Part shown: positions 28,386 through 37,005 of the stretch, in pieces
Numbering within the stretch: position 1 is the first letter of the stretch
How the letters are laid out: every line of letters begins with the position of its first letter
Assembly: GCA_021443605.1 (NCBI GenBank)
Contig: JABUTQ010000042.1
Coordinates: 1 to 37,005 of the forward strand
DNA length: 37,005 nt
Direction: 5' to 3'
DNA from: Bacteroidales bacterium
GTDB taxonomy: Bacteria > Bacteroidota > Bacteroidia > Bacteroidales > UBA932
Program-made: the position numbers and the translations under genes
The notes under the pieces: generated by a model
The model's input: the letters and a program-made list of their open reading frames with translations, nothing else
Told to the model about the DNA's origin: nothing
The model's database searches: none

Positions 28386-29678
28386 ATGAAAAGAATCGTA
28401 TCTCTGCTTGTTCTTGCACTGATTTCTGCCGGGCTTTATGCCCAAGACTTGGAATATATCCTCAAGAAGGATGTGGAATATCTCTGCAATGACCGTCTGC
28501 AAGGGCGCAAGGCCGGTTCGGATGGGGAAAGGCAGGCAGCTATGTACATCCACGGAAGGTTGACTAATGCCGGAGTCACAATGCTTTCCGGCAAAGATGG
28601 AGACAAGTTTTCGGTTGTGAATGAGAAGGGTGATACGGTTTCTTCCCGGAATGTTATAGGAATAATTGAAGGGTACGATCCAAGGCTCAGGGAGGAGTAT
28701 ATCGTGGTGGGGGCAAGGCTTGACCATCTTGGCACCAGCAAAATGACGTCAAACGGCAGGGTGGTGACGCAAGTTTATCCGGGGGCAGATGCCTCAGCAA
28801 GTGGAGCGGCTGCTCTATGTGCTGTGGCCGAGATACTTGCAGGAGAAAGGATATTTTTGCGACGCTCCATCATCTTTGTGGCGTTCGGCGCAAGCGAAGA
28901 GGAGTTTGCCGGATCAAGATATTTTCTGACAGGATTTTCTGATGCGCCGGCCAAAATCAAGATGATGCTGAATCTCGATATGCTCGGGCGCGGAAACGGG
29001 TCGAATCCGTTCAGGATATTCTCTCCCGTAAAAAAGAGCGATGTTCAATCGACAATGGCTTATATCCTTGAGAATGAGTCGGTAACCACCGTTCCTACAA
29101 TTGGCTCGGGGACAATAAATCCGTCTGATTATATCCCGTTCCACCAACAGAAGATTCCTGCCGTGATATTTTCCACCGGCATTTCAAAGGAGTACCGCAC
29201 CATCCGGGATGTGCCCGCCCTAATCGATTATTGCAATCTCGCGGCCGAATCAATCTATATTGCGGCATTTGTCAAATCTGTGGCACAGAAGGATTTGCTG
29301 TTTCCGTCTCGGGTTGCATCCGGTTTTGACGACATTGAGCCAGATTATTATGCACCATCCGATTGCGATGTCCGTCCAAAATTTTTCCACAACAGCGAGG
29401 CGTATTTCCTTGAAGCGTGGGTTTACAAGTATCTCAAATATCCCGATGCAGCGGTCGATAAAGGGATTCAGGGTATCGTGAACGTCTCTTTCATTATCGA
29501 GACCGATGGCAGGGTGACAAATGTGAAAGTGGAGAAGAGCGTCCATAAACTTCTTGATGATGAGGCGGTTAAAGTTGTTTCGGTTTCTCCCAAGTGGAGT
29601 CCGGGAGAGATTTCGAAAAAGAAGGTCCGTACCAAGGTTGTCATCCCTGTGGAATTCCGCCTCACCCGTGGTAGGTAA
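28386..29678 (+). CDS. M28-family peptidase-like domain fused to a TonB C-terminal domain; zinc ligands appear degenerate
   Basis: LQGRKAGSDGERQAAMYI, NLDMLGRGNG (M28 hallmarks); C-terminus YLKYPDAAVDKGIQGIVNVSFIIETDGRVTNVKVEKSVHKLLDDEAVKVVSVSPKWSPG (TonB_C). Confidence 0.85.
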   Translation: MKRIVSLLVLALISAGLYAQDLEYILKKDVEYLCNDRLQGRKAGSDGERQAAMYIHGRLTNAGVTMLSGKDGDKFSVVNEKGDTVSSRNVIGIIEGYDPRLREEYIVVGARLDHLGTSKMTSNGRVVTQVYPGADASASGAAALCAVAEILAGERIFLRRSIIFVAFGASEEEFAGSRYFLTGFSDAPAKIKMMLNLDMLGRGNGSNPFRIFSPVKKSDVQSTMAYILENESVTTVPTIGSGTINPSDYIPFHQQKIPAVIFSTGISKEYRTIRDVPALIDYCNLAAESIYIAAFVKSVAQKDLLFPSRVASGFDDIEPDYYAPSDCDVRPKFFHNSEAYFLEAWVYKYLKYPDAAVDKGIQGIVNVSFIIETDGRVTNVKVEKSVHKLLDDEAVKVVSVSPKWSPGEISKKKVRTKVVIPVEFRLTRGR

Positions 29679-29797
29679 GCGTTCATCAAACAAAAATTCT
29701 ATTTACGGCGTAATTTTTGCATATTATTTAAATTTTTTGCAAACTTTGCAGTTCAGTTTTGACAACAACGATTATAACGCAATAAAAATTTTAGATA

Positions 29798-30532
29798 ATG
29801 AAAAGAGTATGTGTGATAATAGGTATTCTTTGCGCAAGCATTTCGCTTTCGGCTCAGAATAATACTACGTCGCAAACGAGAACACAGTCAGAGCAGAGTA
29901 CCCAGAACGTGCAGGCTACAACAAGTAATGGAGAAAATGCCAAAAAGAATCAGAACCAAGTGAGAAACAATTGGTTCATTACTGCATCCGGCAATGCCCA
30001 GTTTTATTTTGGCGACCACAATTCACAAGCTACTTTCGGTCAGCTGATAGCTCCGGGTGCTACACTTGAAGGTGGTAAATGGTTCAACAACATCGTAGGT
30101 TTCAAGGCAGGTGTTCATTATGGGCTTTCAAGGGGCGCAACACAGAACGGTGCTCACTCTACAGGAGCTGAACTTCCGGGCAAAGGCGGTCCGGGCTATT
30201 GGCTCAAAACACAGAGATTCCCTTATATAAATGCCCAGGCAGATGTTGTTTTGGATATCATCAATATCTTTGCAAATGACCCTTACAGGACAGTCAAACT
30301 CTTGGGATATATCGGCCCCGGTGTTGCACACACTTGGGACAATCCCAAAGCAACAAGTTTCAGCGGCAATGCAGGGCTCACTTGCGCGATTGCCCTCACC
30401 CGCAATCTTGATTTCAACGTAGGAGTTGATGGCACTATCGTAGGCGACGGCTTTGACGGCGAGCCTGGTGGAAGGCCTCTTGAAGGCACTATTGCCCTCA
30501 ACCTCGGCCTTACTTGGAATTTCTTGAAGTAG
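29798..30532 (+). CDS. Predicted outer-membrane beta-barrel protein
   Basis: Signal peptide ending SLSAQ; Asn/Gln/Thr-rich linker; alternating beta strands; C-terminal ...LNLGLTWNFLK. Confidence 0.7.
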   Translation: MKRVCVIIGILCASISLSAQNNTTSQTRTQSEQSTQNVQATTSNGENAKKNQNQVRNNWFITASGNAQFYFGDHNSQATFGQLIAPGATLEGGKWFNNIVGFKAGVHYGLSRGATQNGAHSTGAELPGKGGPGYWLKTQRFPYINAQADVVLDIINIFANDPYRTVKLLGYIGPGVAHTWDNPKATSFSGNAGLTCAIALTRNLDFNVGVDGTIVGDGFDGEPGGRPLEGTIALNLGLTWNFLK

Positions 30533-30557
30533 ATTGTATTATAGAATGAATGAGATT

Positions 30558-30592
30558 AATCCTGCGAGCTGAAACTCGCAGGATTTTTTTTC
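30558..30592 (+). terminator. Rho-independent terminator
   Basis: 11-bp perfect stem AATCCTGCGAG (30558-30568) / CTCGCAGGATT (30575-30585), followed by T run. Confidence 0.85.
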
Positions 30593-30626
30593 TACTATTC
30601 GACAATAATTATTTACCTCTTTTTCT

Positions 30627-30634
30627 TACATTTG
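30627..30634 (+). promoter_or_regulatory. Bacteroidetes-type -7 box upstream of der
   Basis: TACATTTG matches TAnnTTTG, 28 nt before the ATG. Confidence 0.45.
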
Positions 30635-30662
30635 CACACGAATGTATCGTTAAGAAAAAGAA

Positions 30663-31976
30663 ATGAATTTAGTAGCAATAGTTGGCCGTCCGAACGTGGG
30701 CAAATCCACCCTTTTCAACCGCCTTGTGGGTATGCGTCAGGCGATTGTGGATGAGACGGCAGGTGTGACAAGAGATCGCCATTACGGCACATGCGAATGG
30801 TGCGGCAATGAATTTTCCGTTGTGGACACGGGCGGTTTCACTGTCAATTCAGATGACGTTTTTGAAGAGGCAATCCGCCGTCAGGTGATGATAGCCATAG
30901 AGGAGAGCGACCTTATCCTGTTTTTGGTGGAGGTTGGCACGGGCATTACCGATTTTGACCAGGAGATAGCATCTATTCTGCGCCGTACCGACAAGCCGGT
31001 GGTTCTTGCTGTAAATAAGGTGGATACGGGAGAAAAGATGTATGGCACATACGATTTTTACCGTCTCGGTCTCGGAGATCCGTGGAGCATCGCAGCCGCC
31101 ACGGGGAGCGGCACCGGAGACCTTCTCGACGAGATAGTCCGCCTTCTTCCCAAAGACACTGCAATCGTCGATGAAGAGGAGAAGAAGATTCCCAATATCG
31201 CAATAGTGGGTAAGCCGAACGTGGGCAAATCTTCCCTTACCAATGCCCTTTTGGGAGAGGAGAGAAATATCGTCACTCCGGTTGCCGGTACTACAAGAGA
31301 TTCCATATCAACCTATTACAATAAATACGGCCACGAGTTTAACTTGATTGACACCGCTGGTTTGCGTCGCAAGAACAGAGTTAAAGAAGATCTTGAATTT
31401 TACTCCGTGATGCGCAGTATCCGTGCCATCGAAAACTCCGACGTCTGCATCCTGATGGTGGATGCGCAATCGGGTCTGGAGGCGCAGGATATGGCAATCT
31501 TCAATATCATAAACCGCAACAAGAAAGGGTGCGTGGTGGTTGTGAACAAGTGGGATACCGTTGAAGGGAAGACCGCCAACACTATGAAAGAATTTACGGA
31601 AGGAATCAAGCACCGCCTTGCACCAAACGACGACGTTCCCGTCATCTTCACCTCTGTAATCAACAAACAGCGCATCATGGACGTGCTGAATGCCACCGCA
31701 ATGGTTTATGAAAATTATTCCAAAAAGATTCTCACTTCCCGCCTGAATGAGGCGATGCTGCCGGAAATAGAGAATTATCCGCCGCCTGCTTGGAAAGGCA
31801 AATTTGTGAAAATCAAGTATATAATACAGCTTCCCACTCCTTGCCCATCGTTTGCGTTTTTCTGCAATCTGCCGCAGTATGTGCGTGAGCCGTACAAGCG
31901 TTTTCTCGAAAACAAGCTCAGAGAACATTTCGATTTTACAGGGTGTCCCATCCAGGTGTTCATAAGACAGAAATGA
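30663..31976 (+). CDS. der: Ribosome-associated GTPase Der (EngA)
   Basis: Two GTPase domains: [15 protein letters not shown] and [21 protein letters not shown] and DTAG; KH-like C-terminus. Confidence 0.97.
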   Translation: MNLVAIVGRPNVGKSTLFNRLVGMRQAIVDETAGVTRDRHYGTCEWCGNEFSVVDTGGFTVNSDDVFEEAIRRQVMIAIEESDLILFLVEVGTGITDFDQEIASILRRTDKPVVLAVNKVDTGEKMYGTYDFYRLGLGDPWSIAAATGSGTGDLLDEIVRLLPKDTAIVDEEEKKIPNIAIVGKPNVGKSSLTNALLGEERNIVTPVAGTTRDSISTYYNKYGHEFNLIDTAGLRRKNRVKEDLEFYSVMRSIRAIENSDVCILMVDAQSGLEAQDMAIFNIINRNKKGCVVVVNKWDTVEGKTANTMKEFTEGIKHRLAPNDDVPVIFTSVINKQRIMDVLNATAMVYENYSKKILTSRLNEAMLPEIENYPPPAWKGKFVKIKYIIQLPTPCPSFAFFCNLPQYVREPYKRFLENKLREHFDFTGCPIQVFIRQK

Positions 31977-31980
31977 CAAT

Positions 31981-32865
31981 ATGGTTGCGATAAAGAAATA
32001 TCTGAAAGAGTATTCGCTCCTTGTGCTCGGCTGCTTCATCTTCTCGGCTGGCGCGGTGATGTTCGTGGAGCCCTACGGATTTGCGCCGGGGGGGACATAC
32101 GGCCTTTCAATGGTTTTCCACCACCTTTGGGGGTGGCGCACGGAAGTCACGGCTCTTTGTATGGATATTCCGCTGCTCATTATAGGCATTTTGGTCATCG
32201 GCCGCAAGTTTGGGGTGAAGACTCTCATTTGCACGCTGCTTCTGCCGGCGTTTATGTGGCTTATGCACACGATATATGGCTACAATTCATTGATAGAGCC
32301 GGATGTTACCGATATCTCTCTCTTTGACAATCAGATACTTGCAGCGATATTCGGCGCCATTGTATATGGTGTGGGGCTTGGGTTGATTTTCAAGTCGAGA
32401 GCCACTTCGGGCGGTTCGGACATCTTGGCAATGATTGTAAACAAGTATTTTCATTTACCCCTCGGAACTTGCATCATCATCGTTGATGGCATAATCACCC
32501 TATCCACCGTGATTGCTTTCAAGGATTGGACGCTGCCTATGTACTCTTGGATTATTATATATGTCGAGAGCAAGGTGATAGATTTCATTGTTGACGGAGC
32601 TCCGTCGAAGACAATGATGATAATCACAAACAATGTAGATGAAGTGAAAGATATCATAATCAACGAGTTGGGGCGAGGCGCAACCCTTATCCCCGCAAGA
32701 GGGATGTTTCAGGGGGTTGACCGCGATATCTTGTATGTAGTGCTTACCCGCAAGGAGATGATATCGCTCCGCTACAAGATTGCGGATATAGATCCGAGGG
32801 CATTCATCAATGTCATCGATTCAAGTGAAATTCTCGGAGAAGGTTTTAAAAATATAAAAGAGTAA
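31981..32865 (+). CDS. YitT family membrane protein (DUF161 plus DUF2179)
   Basis: [66 protein letters not shown]. Confidence 0.92.
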   Translation: MVAIKKYLKEYSLLVLGCFIFSAGAVMFVEPYGFAPGGTYGLSMVFHHLWGWRTEVTALCMDIPLLIIGILVIGRKFGVKTLICTLLLPAFMWLMHTIYGYNSLIEPDVTDISLFDNQILAAIFGAIVYGVGLGLIFKSRATSGGSDILAMIVNKYFHLPLGTCIIIVDGIITLSTVIAFKDWTLPMYSWIIIYVESKVIDFIVDGAPSKTMMIITNNVDEVKDIIINELGRGATLIPARGMFQGVDRDILYVVLTRKEMISLRYKIADIDPRAFINVIDSSEILGEGFKNIKE

Positions 32866-32870
32866 TTATT

Positions 32871-33845
32871 ATGCAAAGTATCAGTACTATCGGAGTGCTT
32901 ACCTCAGGCGGGGATGCTCCCGGAATGAATGCGTGTGTTCGTGCCGTCACCAGAGCGGCAATTTATCAAGGCTGGAAAGTCTATGGAATCTACAGGGGCT
33001 GGGAAGGGCTCATCGGCGGAGATCTCAAGGAATTTACGACAGAGAGTGTCAGCAGCACCATTCAGCGCGGTGGCACAATCCTCAAAACTGCACGCAGCGA
33101 GGCTTTCCGTACTCCCGAGGGGCGTGCAAAAGCGTTTGAGACCATCAAGAGATATAATATTGACGCTTTGATTGTGATTGGCGGAAACGGTTCTCTTGCG
33201 GGGGCAGACCAGCTCGCCCGTGAATTTGACCTTCCCGTTATCGGTATCCCCGGCACGATAGACAACGACCTTTACGGTACTGACCTCACTCTCGGTTATG
33301 ACACGGCGTTGAATACGATTATGAAGTGTGTGGACAACATCCGCGACACCGCCACAAGCCACGACCGTATCTTCTTCGTGGAGGTTATGGGTCGAGATGC
33401 GGGCTTCCTTGCCCAGAACAGTGCTATCGCAGCAGGTGCGGAAGCTGCCATTATACCTGAGGAAAATACTGATATTGACCAACTTGAACAGTTTATCGAG
33501 CGCGGTATCCGCAAGAGCAAGAACAGCAGTATCGTCCTCGTTTCCGAGAAAGATGGTGGTGCGATGCACTACGCCGAGCGTGTCCGCACAGAGTATCCTC
33601 AGTTTGACGTGCGTGTCTCCATCCTCGGGCACCTCCAGCGCGGCGGCTCGCCCACAGCACAGGACCGTATCCTCGCGTCCCGTATGGGAGTTGCCTCAAT
33701 CGAGGCCCTCGTGGAGGGACAGCGCAACGTGATGATTGGCGTCAAGAACGACGAAATCGTATATGTTCCCATCGCAAAGGCTATCAAGATAGACAAGCCA
33801 ATCGCAAAGGAACTCATAAATGTCCTTTCAATTCTTTCAATATAA
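32871..33845 (+). CDS. pfkA: ATP-dependent 6-phosphofructokinase
   Basis: [71 protein letters not shown]. Confidence 0.96.
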   Translation: MQSISTIGVLTSGGDAPGMNACVRAVTRAAIYQGWKVYGIYRGWEGLIGGDLKEFTTESVSSTIQRGGTILKTARSEAFRTPEGRAKAFETIKRYNIDALIVIGGNGSLAGADQLAREFDLPVIGIPGTIDNDLYGTDLTLGYDTALNTIMKCVDNIRDTATSHDRIFFVEVMGRDAGFLAQNSAIAAGAEAAIIPEENTDIDQLEQFIERGIRKSKNSSIVLVSEKDGGAMHYAERVRTEYPQFDVRVSILGHLQRGGSPTAQDRILASRMGVASIEALVEGQRNVMIGVKNDEIVYVPIAKAIKIDKPIAKELINVLSILSI

Positions 33846-33850
33846 CGATT

Positions 33851-36800
33851 ATGAAAAACAAATTGTCCGTTTTCTGTGCGCTGGTCATTGCAGCCACACT
33901 CCTTGCCGGATGTAAAGGGGGAGACAAGGTAAAAATCGCCGACAACCCCACGGCGGCACAAGTCGAAGAGTATATCCGAGCCGTAAACGATAAAGGATAT
34001 ATTTCCATTTCGGTTGACGAAATGATTGTGGATCAGTCAAATCCGGGATGTATGGATGTAAAGGGACAGATTAAGACCAGCCGGAGGGTTGAGCAGGAAG
34101 ATCTCTTCAAAGTGGCAAACTGCACCCATCCTGCCGGATTGGGCGGATTTTATCTGGATCGTGCTTCGGATGACGACTGCATCTGGAACTATACTCTCAA
34201 AGGGTTGATAAAAGGAAATGAAAGCGGAAATGCCGTCATCAAGGTGAGGGCAAGTGAGATAGGCTTCAGCGAAGACGCCGCCGCCACTTTCGAGGTTCCG
34301 GGTAAAAGCGAGTTTAAAGTGTTGAGAGTAAGGGATGTAATGGGCAATGAGCGCTATGTGGAAATCCTTTTCTCACAGCCTCTCGACAGAAATGCCGACT
34401 ATTCCGGCCTCGCTTCAATCAAGGGTGTTACGAGCGAAAGAATCGTAACCGACAAAAACAGCCTCAGAATCTATTACGACAATATCGAAGCCGACGAATA
34501 CCAGGTTGAGATTTCGGACAAGATTGCCGCATACAATTCTGCCCGTCTCGGTGTGACAACTACCGAAATAGTTGCCAGAATGCAGGATTTTCCGTTCGTA
34601 TCGCTTGACTTCAAGGGGAGCATTCTTCCGGACCAGAAGCGTCTCGAACTTCCTTTCACTGCCGCAAACCTTGCCGCAGTAGATTTGAAGGTGATTGAGA
34701 TTTATCCGGAAAATATCCTTATGTTCTTGCAGGAGAACAACTTGAATGGTTCATTCGACCTCAGGGGCAACGGTCGTCTTGTCTATAAGCAGACTATTCC
34801 CCTCGATGGGGAAAATCTCCACAGGGCCAATAAATACTCAATAGACCTTTCGGAGATGTTCAAGAGAAATTCCGGAGCTATATACAGGGTAGTCCTTTCT
34901 TACAGATACGAGTATTCGCTTTACAATAAGGATGTTGCGACAGCTATGGATGGTATCCGCAACTATATTGCGGGATTTGGCTACAAGGGTGTGACCAAAG
35001 AGGATAATGAAGAGTGGGACGAGACTTCCCGCTACTATTATCAGAATTATATCGATTGGGAGAATTACAAATGGAGCAAGATAGAAGATCCCGAGCATCC
35101 TTCATATTATATGGAGAGCGACAGGATGCCGAGCGTCAATCTACTTGCCACAAATATAGGTATCATTGCCAAGTCTTTGGACAACAATAAGATATGGGTT
35201 GCTGTCAACGACATCCTCTCTTCCGGCTCAATATCGGGGGCTGAGGTTACGGCATACAATTATCAGATGCAGCCGATTGCAAAAGGTAAGACAGACGGCG
35301 ATGGATTCGCATTGCTCGAGACTTCAAACAAACCATTTGTGGTCACTGCCAAGAAAGGGAAGTCAATCAGTTATCTGAGAGTTGCATCGGGTACAGAAAA
35401 TTCCCTCTCACGCTTTGACGTGGGCGGAATCGTATATAAGAGCGGCATCAAGGGATTCGCATACGGCGAGCGTGGCGTGTGGAGCCCTGGCGACACCCTT
35501 CATCTCGGTTTCTTCGTGATGGACAATGCCAATTCAATCCCTGACGGCCATCCAGTGGTGATTGAGCTCTTCAATCCTCAGGGACAGCTCCAGATGAGAA
35601 AGGCATCCGAAAAGATGGAGCATGGTCTTGCCGTGTTTAATATCCCTACAAGGAAAGACGATCCCACAGGGGTTTGGAATGCATACTTCAAGATTGGCTC
35701 GACTTCGTTCCACAAAGCTCTCAGAATAGAGGATGTAAAGGCTAACCGCTTGAGTATCAAGCTTGATGTTCCGAAAGTGCTCCAGGCATCGGAGACAGTC
35801 CGCACTTCAGTGGCTTCAAACTGGCTCACAGGTCCGGCCGCAAAGGGGCTGAAGGTGAAAGTGGATATGACGCTTCGCAACACGGGGAGCGGATTCGACA
35901 AATACAAAGGATATGTCTTCAACAATCCCGCAACCGATTTCGTATCATCTGAATCGGAATTGTACTCAGGTGTGCTGAACGAGGCCGGAGAGGCAACTAT
36001 GTTCTGGAACCTCCCTCAGACCAATACAGCTCCGGGTATGTTGAGCGCGACTGTCGTAACACGCGTTATGGAACAGGGTGGAGACGAGAGTGTTGTGACC
36101 GACAAGGTGCTCTACTCGCCATACAGCGCATACGTGGGCATCAAGGTGCCGGAGGGTAAGAACGGCTATATCGATACCGATAAGGAACACGCTATAGATT
36201 TCGTTGTGATTGACAAGGACCAGAATCCCGTAGCAGGTCACAAGATAGAGTATTTTGTTTACAAACTCGATTGGAGATGGTGGTGGGAGAGTGCGTCAGA
36301 GAGTCTTGATTCTTATGTAAACGGTTCATACTCAAAGCCTTTTACAAAGGGTGCATCTACTTCAAGCAACGGAAAACAGAGTATCACAGTGAAAGTTCCG
36401 GCCAAAGAATGGGGACGCTATCTCATCTTTGTGAAAGACAAGACCAGCGGACACGCCGCCGGTGCAATTGCCTATTTTGATTGGCCTTCTGAGAGTGGCC
36501 GCAACAGCCGCAAGGACCCTACCGCCGCCACAATGATTACTTTCAACAGCGACAAGAGTGCATACAAGGCAGGGGAGAAGGCTACAATCTCCATCCCCGC
36601 TTCAGATGGAGCGATGGCTCTCGTTTCTCTCGAGAACAGCCGTGGAATCCTCGGCAGCAAGTGGGTTAAGGGTTCCTCAAACGGTGAAATTAAATATCAG
36701 TTCACCATTACTGAGGATATGGCTCCCAACTTCTATGTTCACGTGTCAATGCTCAATCCTTATGAAAAGACCAAAGACGGCTCACCTGTAAGACTTTACG

Positions 36801-37005
36801 GAGTTCAGCCCATTGAGGTTTCAAACGAGTCGTCACATATCACTCCGGTAATCACCATGGCAGATGCCGTGGCTCCGGGCGAGGAATTTACAGTCAAGGT
36901 GAAGGAAACTTCGGGCAAGCCGATGGCTTATACCCTTGCAGTGGTGGATGAAGGATTGTTGAGCCTTACATCATTCAAGACTCCGAATCCCTGGAACGAG
37001 ATGTA
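33851..37005 (+). CDS. Alpha-2-macroglobulin family lipoprotein, truncated by window end (absent from the ORF track)
   Basis: MKNKLSVFCALVIAATLLAGCKGG lipobox start; AYGERGVWSPGDTLHLGFFVMD; ...YTLAVVDEGLLSLTSFKTPNPWNEM at the window edge. Confidence 0.88.
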   Translation, partial: MKNKLSVFCALVIAATLLAGCKGGDKVKIADNPTAAQVEEYIRAVNDKGYISISVDEMIVDQSNPGCMDVKGQIKTSRRVEQEDLFKVANCTHPAGLGGFYLDRASDDDCIWNYTLKGLIKGNESGNAVIKVRASEIGFSEDAAATFEVPGKSEFKVLRVRDVMGNERYVEILFSQPLDRNADYSGLASIKGVTSERIVTDKNSLRIYYDNIEADEYQVEISDKIAAYNSARLGVTTTEIVARMQDFPFVSLDFKGSILPDQKRLELPFTAANLAAVDLKVIEIYPENILMFLQENNLNGSFDLRGNGRLVYKQTIPLDGENLHRANKYSIDLSEMFKRNSGAIYRVVLSYRYEYSLYNKDVATAMDGIRNYIAGFGYKGVTKEDNEEWDETSRYYYQNYIDWENYKWSKIEDPEHPSYYMESDRMPSVNLLATNIGIIAKSLDNNKIWVAVNDILSSGSISGAEVTAYNYQMQPIAKGKTDGDGFALLETSNKPFVVTAKKGKSISYLRVASGTENSLSRFDVGGIVYKSGIKGFAYGERGVWSPGDTLHLGFFVMDNANSIPDGHPVVIELFNPQGQLQMRKASEKMEHGLAVFNIPTRKDDPTGVWNAYFKIGSTSFHKALRIEDVKANRLSIKLDVPKVLQASETVRTSVASNWLTGPAAKGLKVKVDMTLRNTGSGFDKYKGYVFNNPATDFVSSESELYSGVLNEAGEATMFWNLPQTNTAPGMLSATVVTRVMEQGGDESVVTDKVLYSPYSAYVGIKVPEGKNGYIDTDKEHAIDFVVIDKDQNPVAGHKIEYFVYKLDWRWWWESASESLDSYVNGSYSKPFTKGASTSSNGKQSITVKVPAKEWGRYLIFVKDKTSGHAAGAIAYFDWPSESGRNSRKDPTAATMITFNSDKSAYKAGEKATISIPASDGAMALVSLENSRGILGSKWVKGSSNGEIKYQFTITEDMAPNFYVHVSMLNPYEKTKDGSPVRLYGVQPIEVSNESSHITPVITMADAVAPGEEFTVKVKETSGKPMAYTLAVVDEGLLSLTSFKTPNPWNEM

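Noticed and set aside
32904-33632. 242-aa - strand ORF opposite pfkA
   Set aside because: Shadow ORF; pfkA motifs are clear on +.

Overview
This 37 kb window looks like a Bacteroidales-type chromosome: TAnnTTTG promoter-like boxes, YitT, GcvT and DUF2007/DUF3109 genes, and an Omp85-fused patatin. Most of it is ordinary core gene content: hemW, pyrH-frr, lgt, rlmN, recX-prfB, class I fumarase, apbE, phoH, gcvT, der, yitT, pfkA, and an alpha-2-macroglobulin-like gene that runs off the right edge. Two A+T-rich accessory patches stand out. (1) An IS4-superfamily transposase at the left edge is followed by a G10 tract and a three-gene unknown cassette (lipoprotein, small membrane protein, CxxC thioredoxin-like protein). 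(2) A two-gene module at 12015-13890 sits between rlmN and the patatin gene. It encodes an OLD/AAA15-like ABC-type ATPase translationally coupled to a small protein with an ExK-type putative nuclease motif. This is my best candidate for an undescribed, possibly anti-phage, system. Other notable items are a predicted zinc-ligand-depleted M28 peptidase fused to a TonB C-terminal domain, an sdhC without adjacent sdhAB that carries a 12-Cys tail, a prfB +1 programmed frameshift that the ORF track splits, and a winged-helix gene remnant with a dispersed-repeat-like motif after the fumarase. No tRNA, rRNA or CRISPR array was seen. All assignments come from reading the sequence and family motifs; no searches were run.
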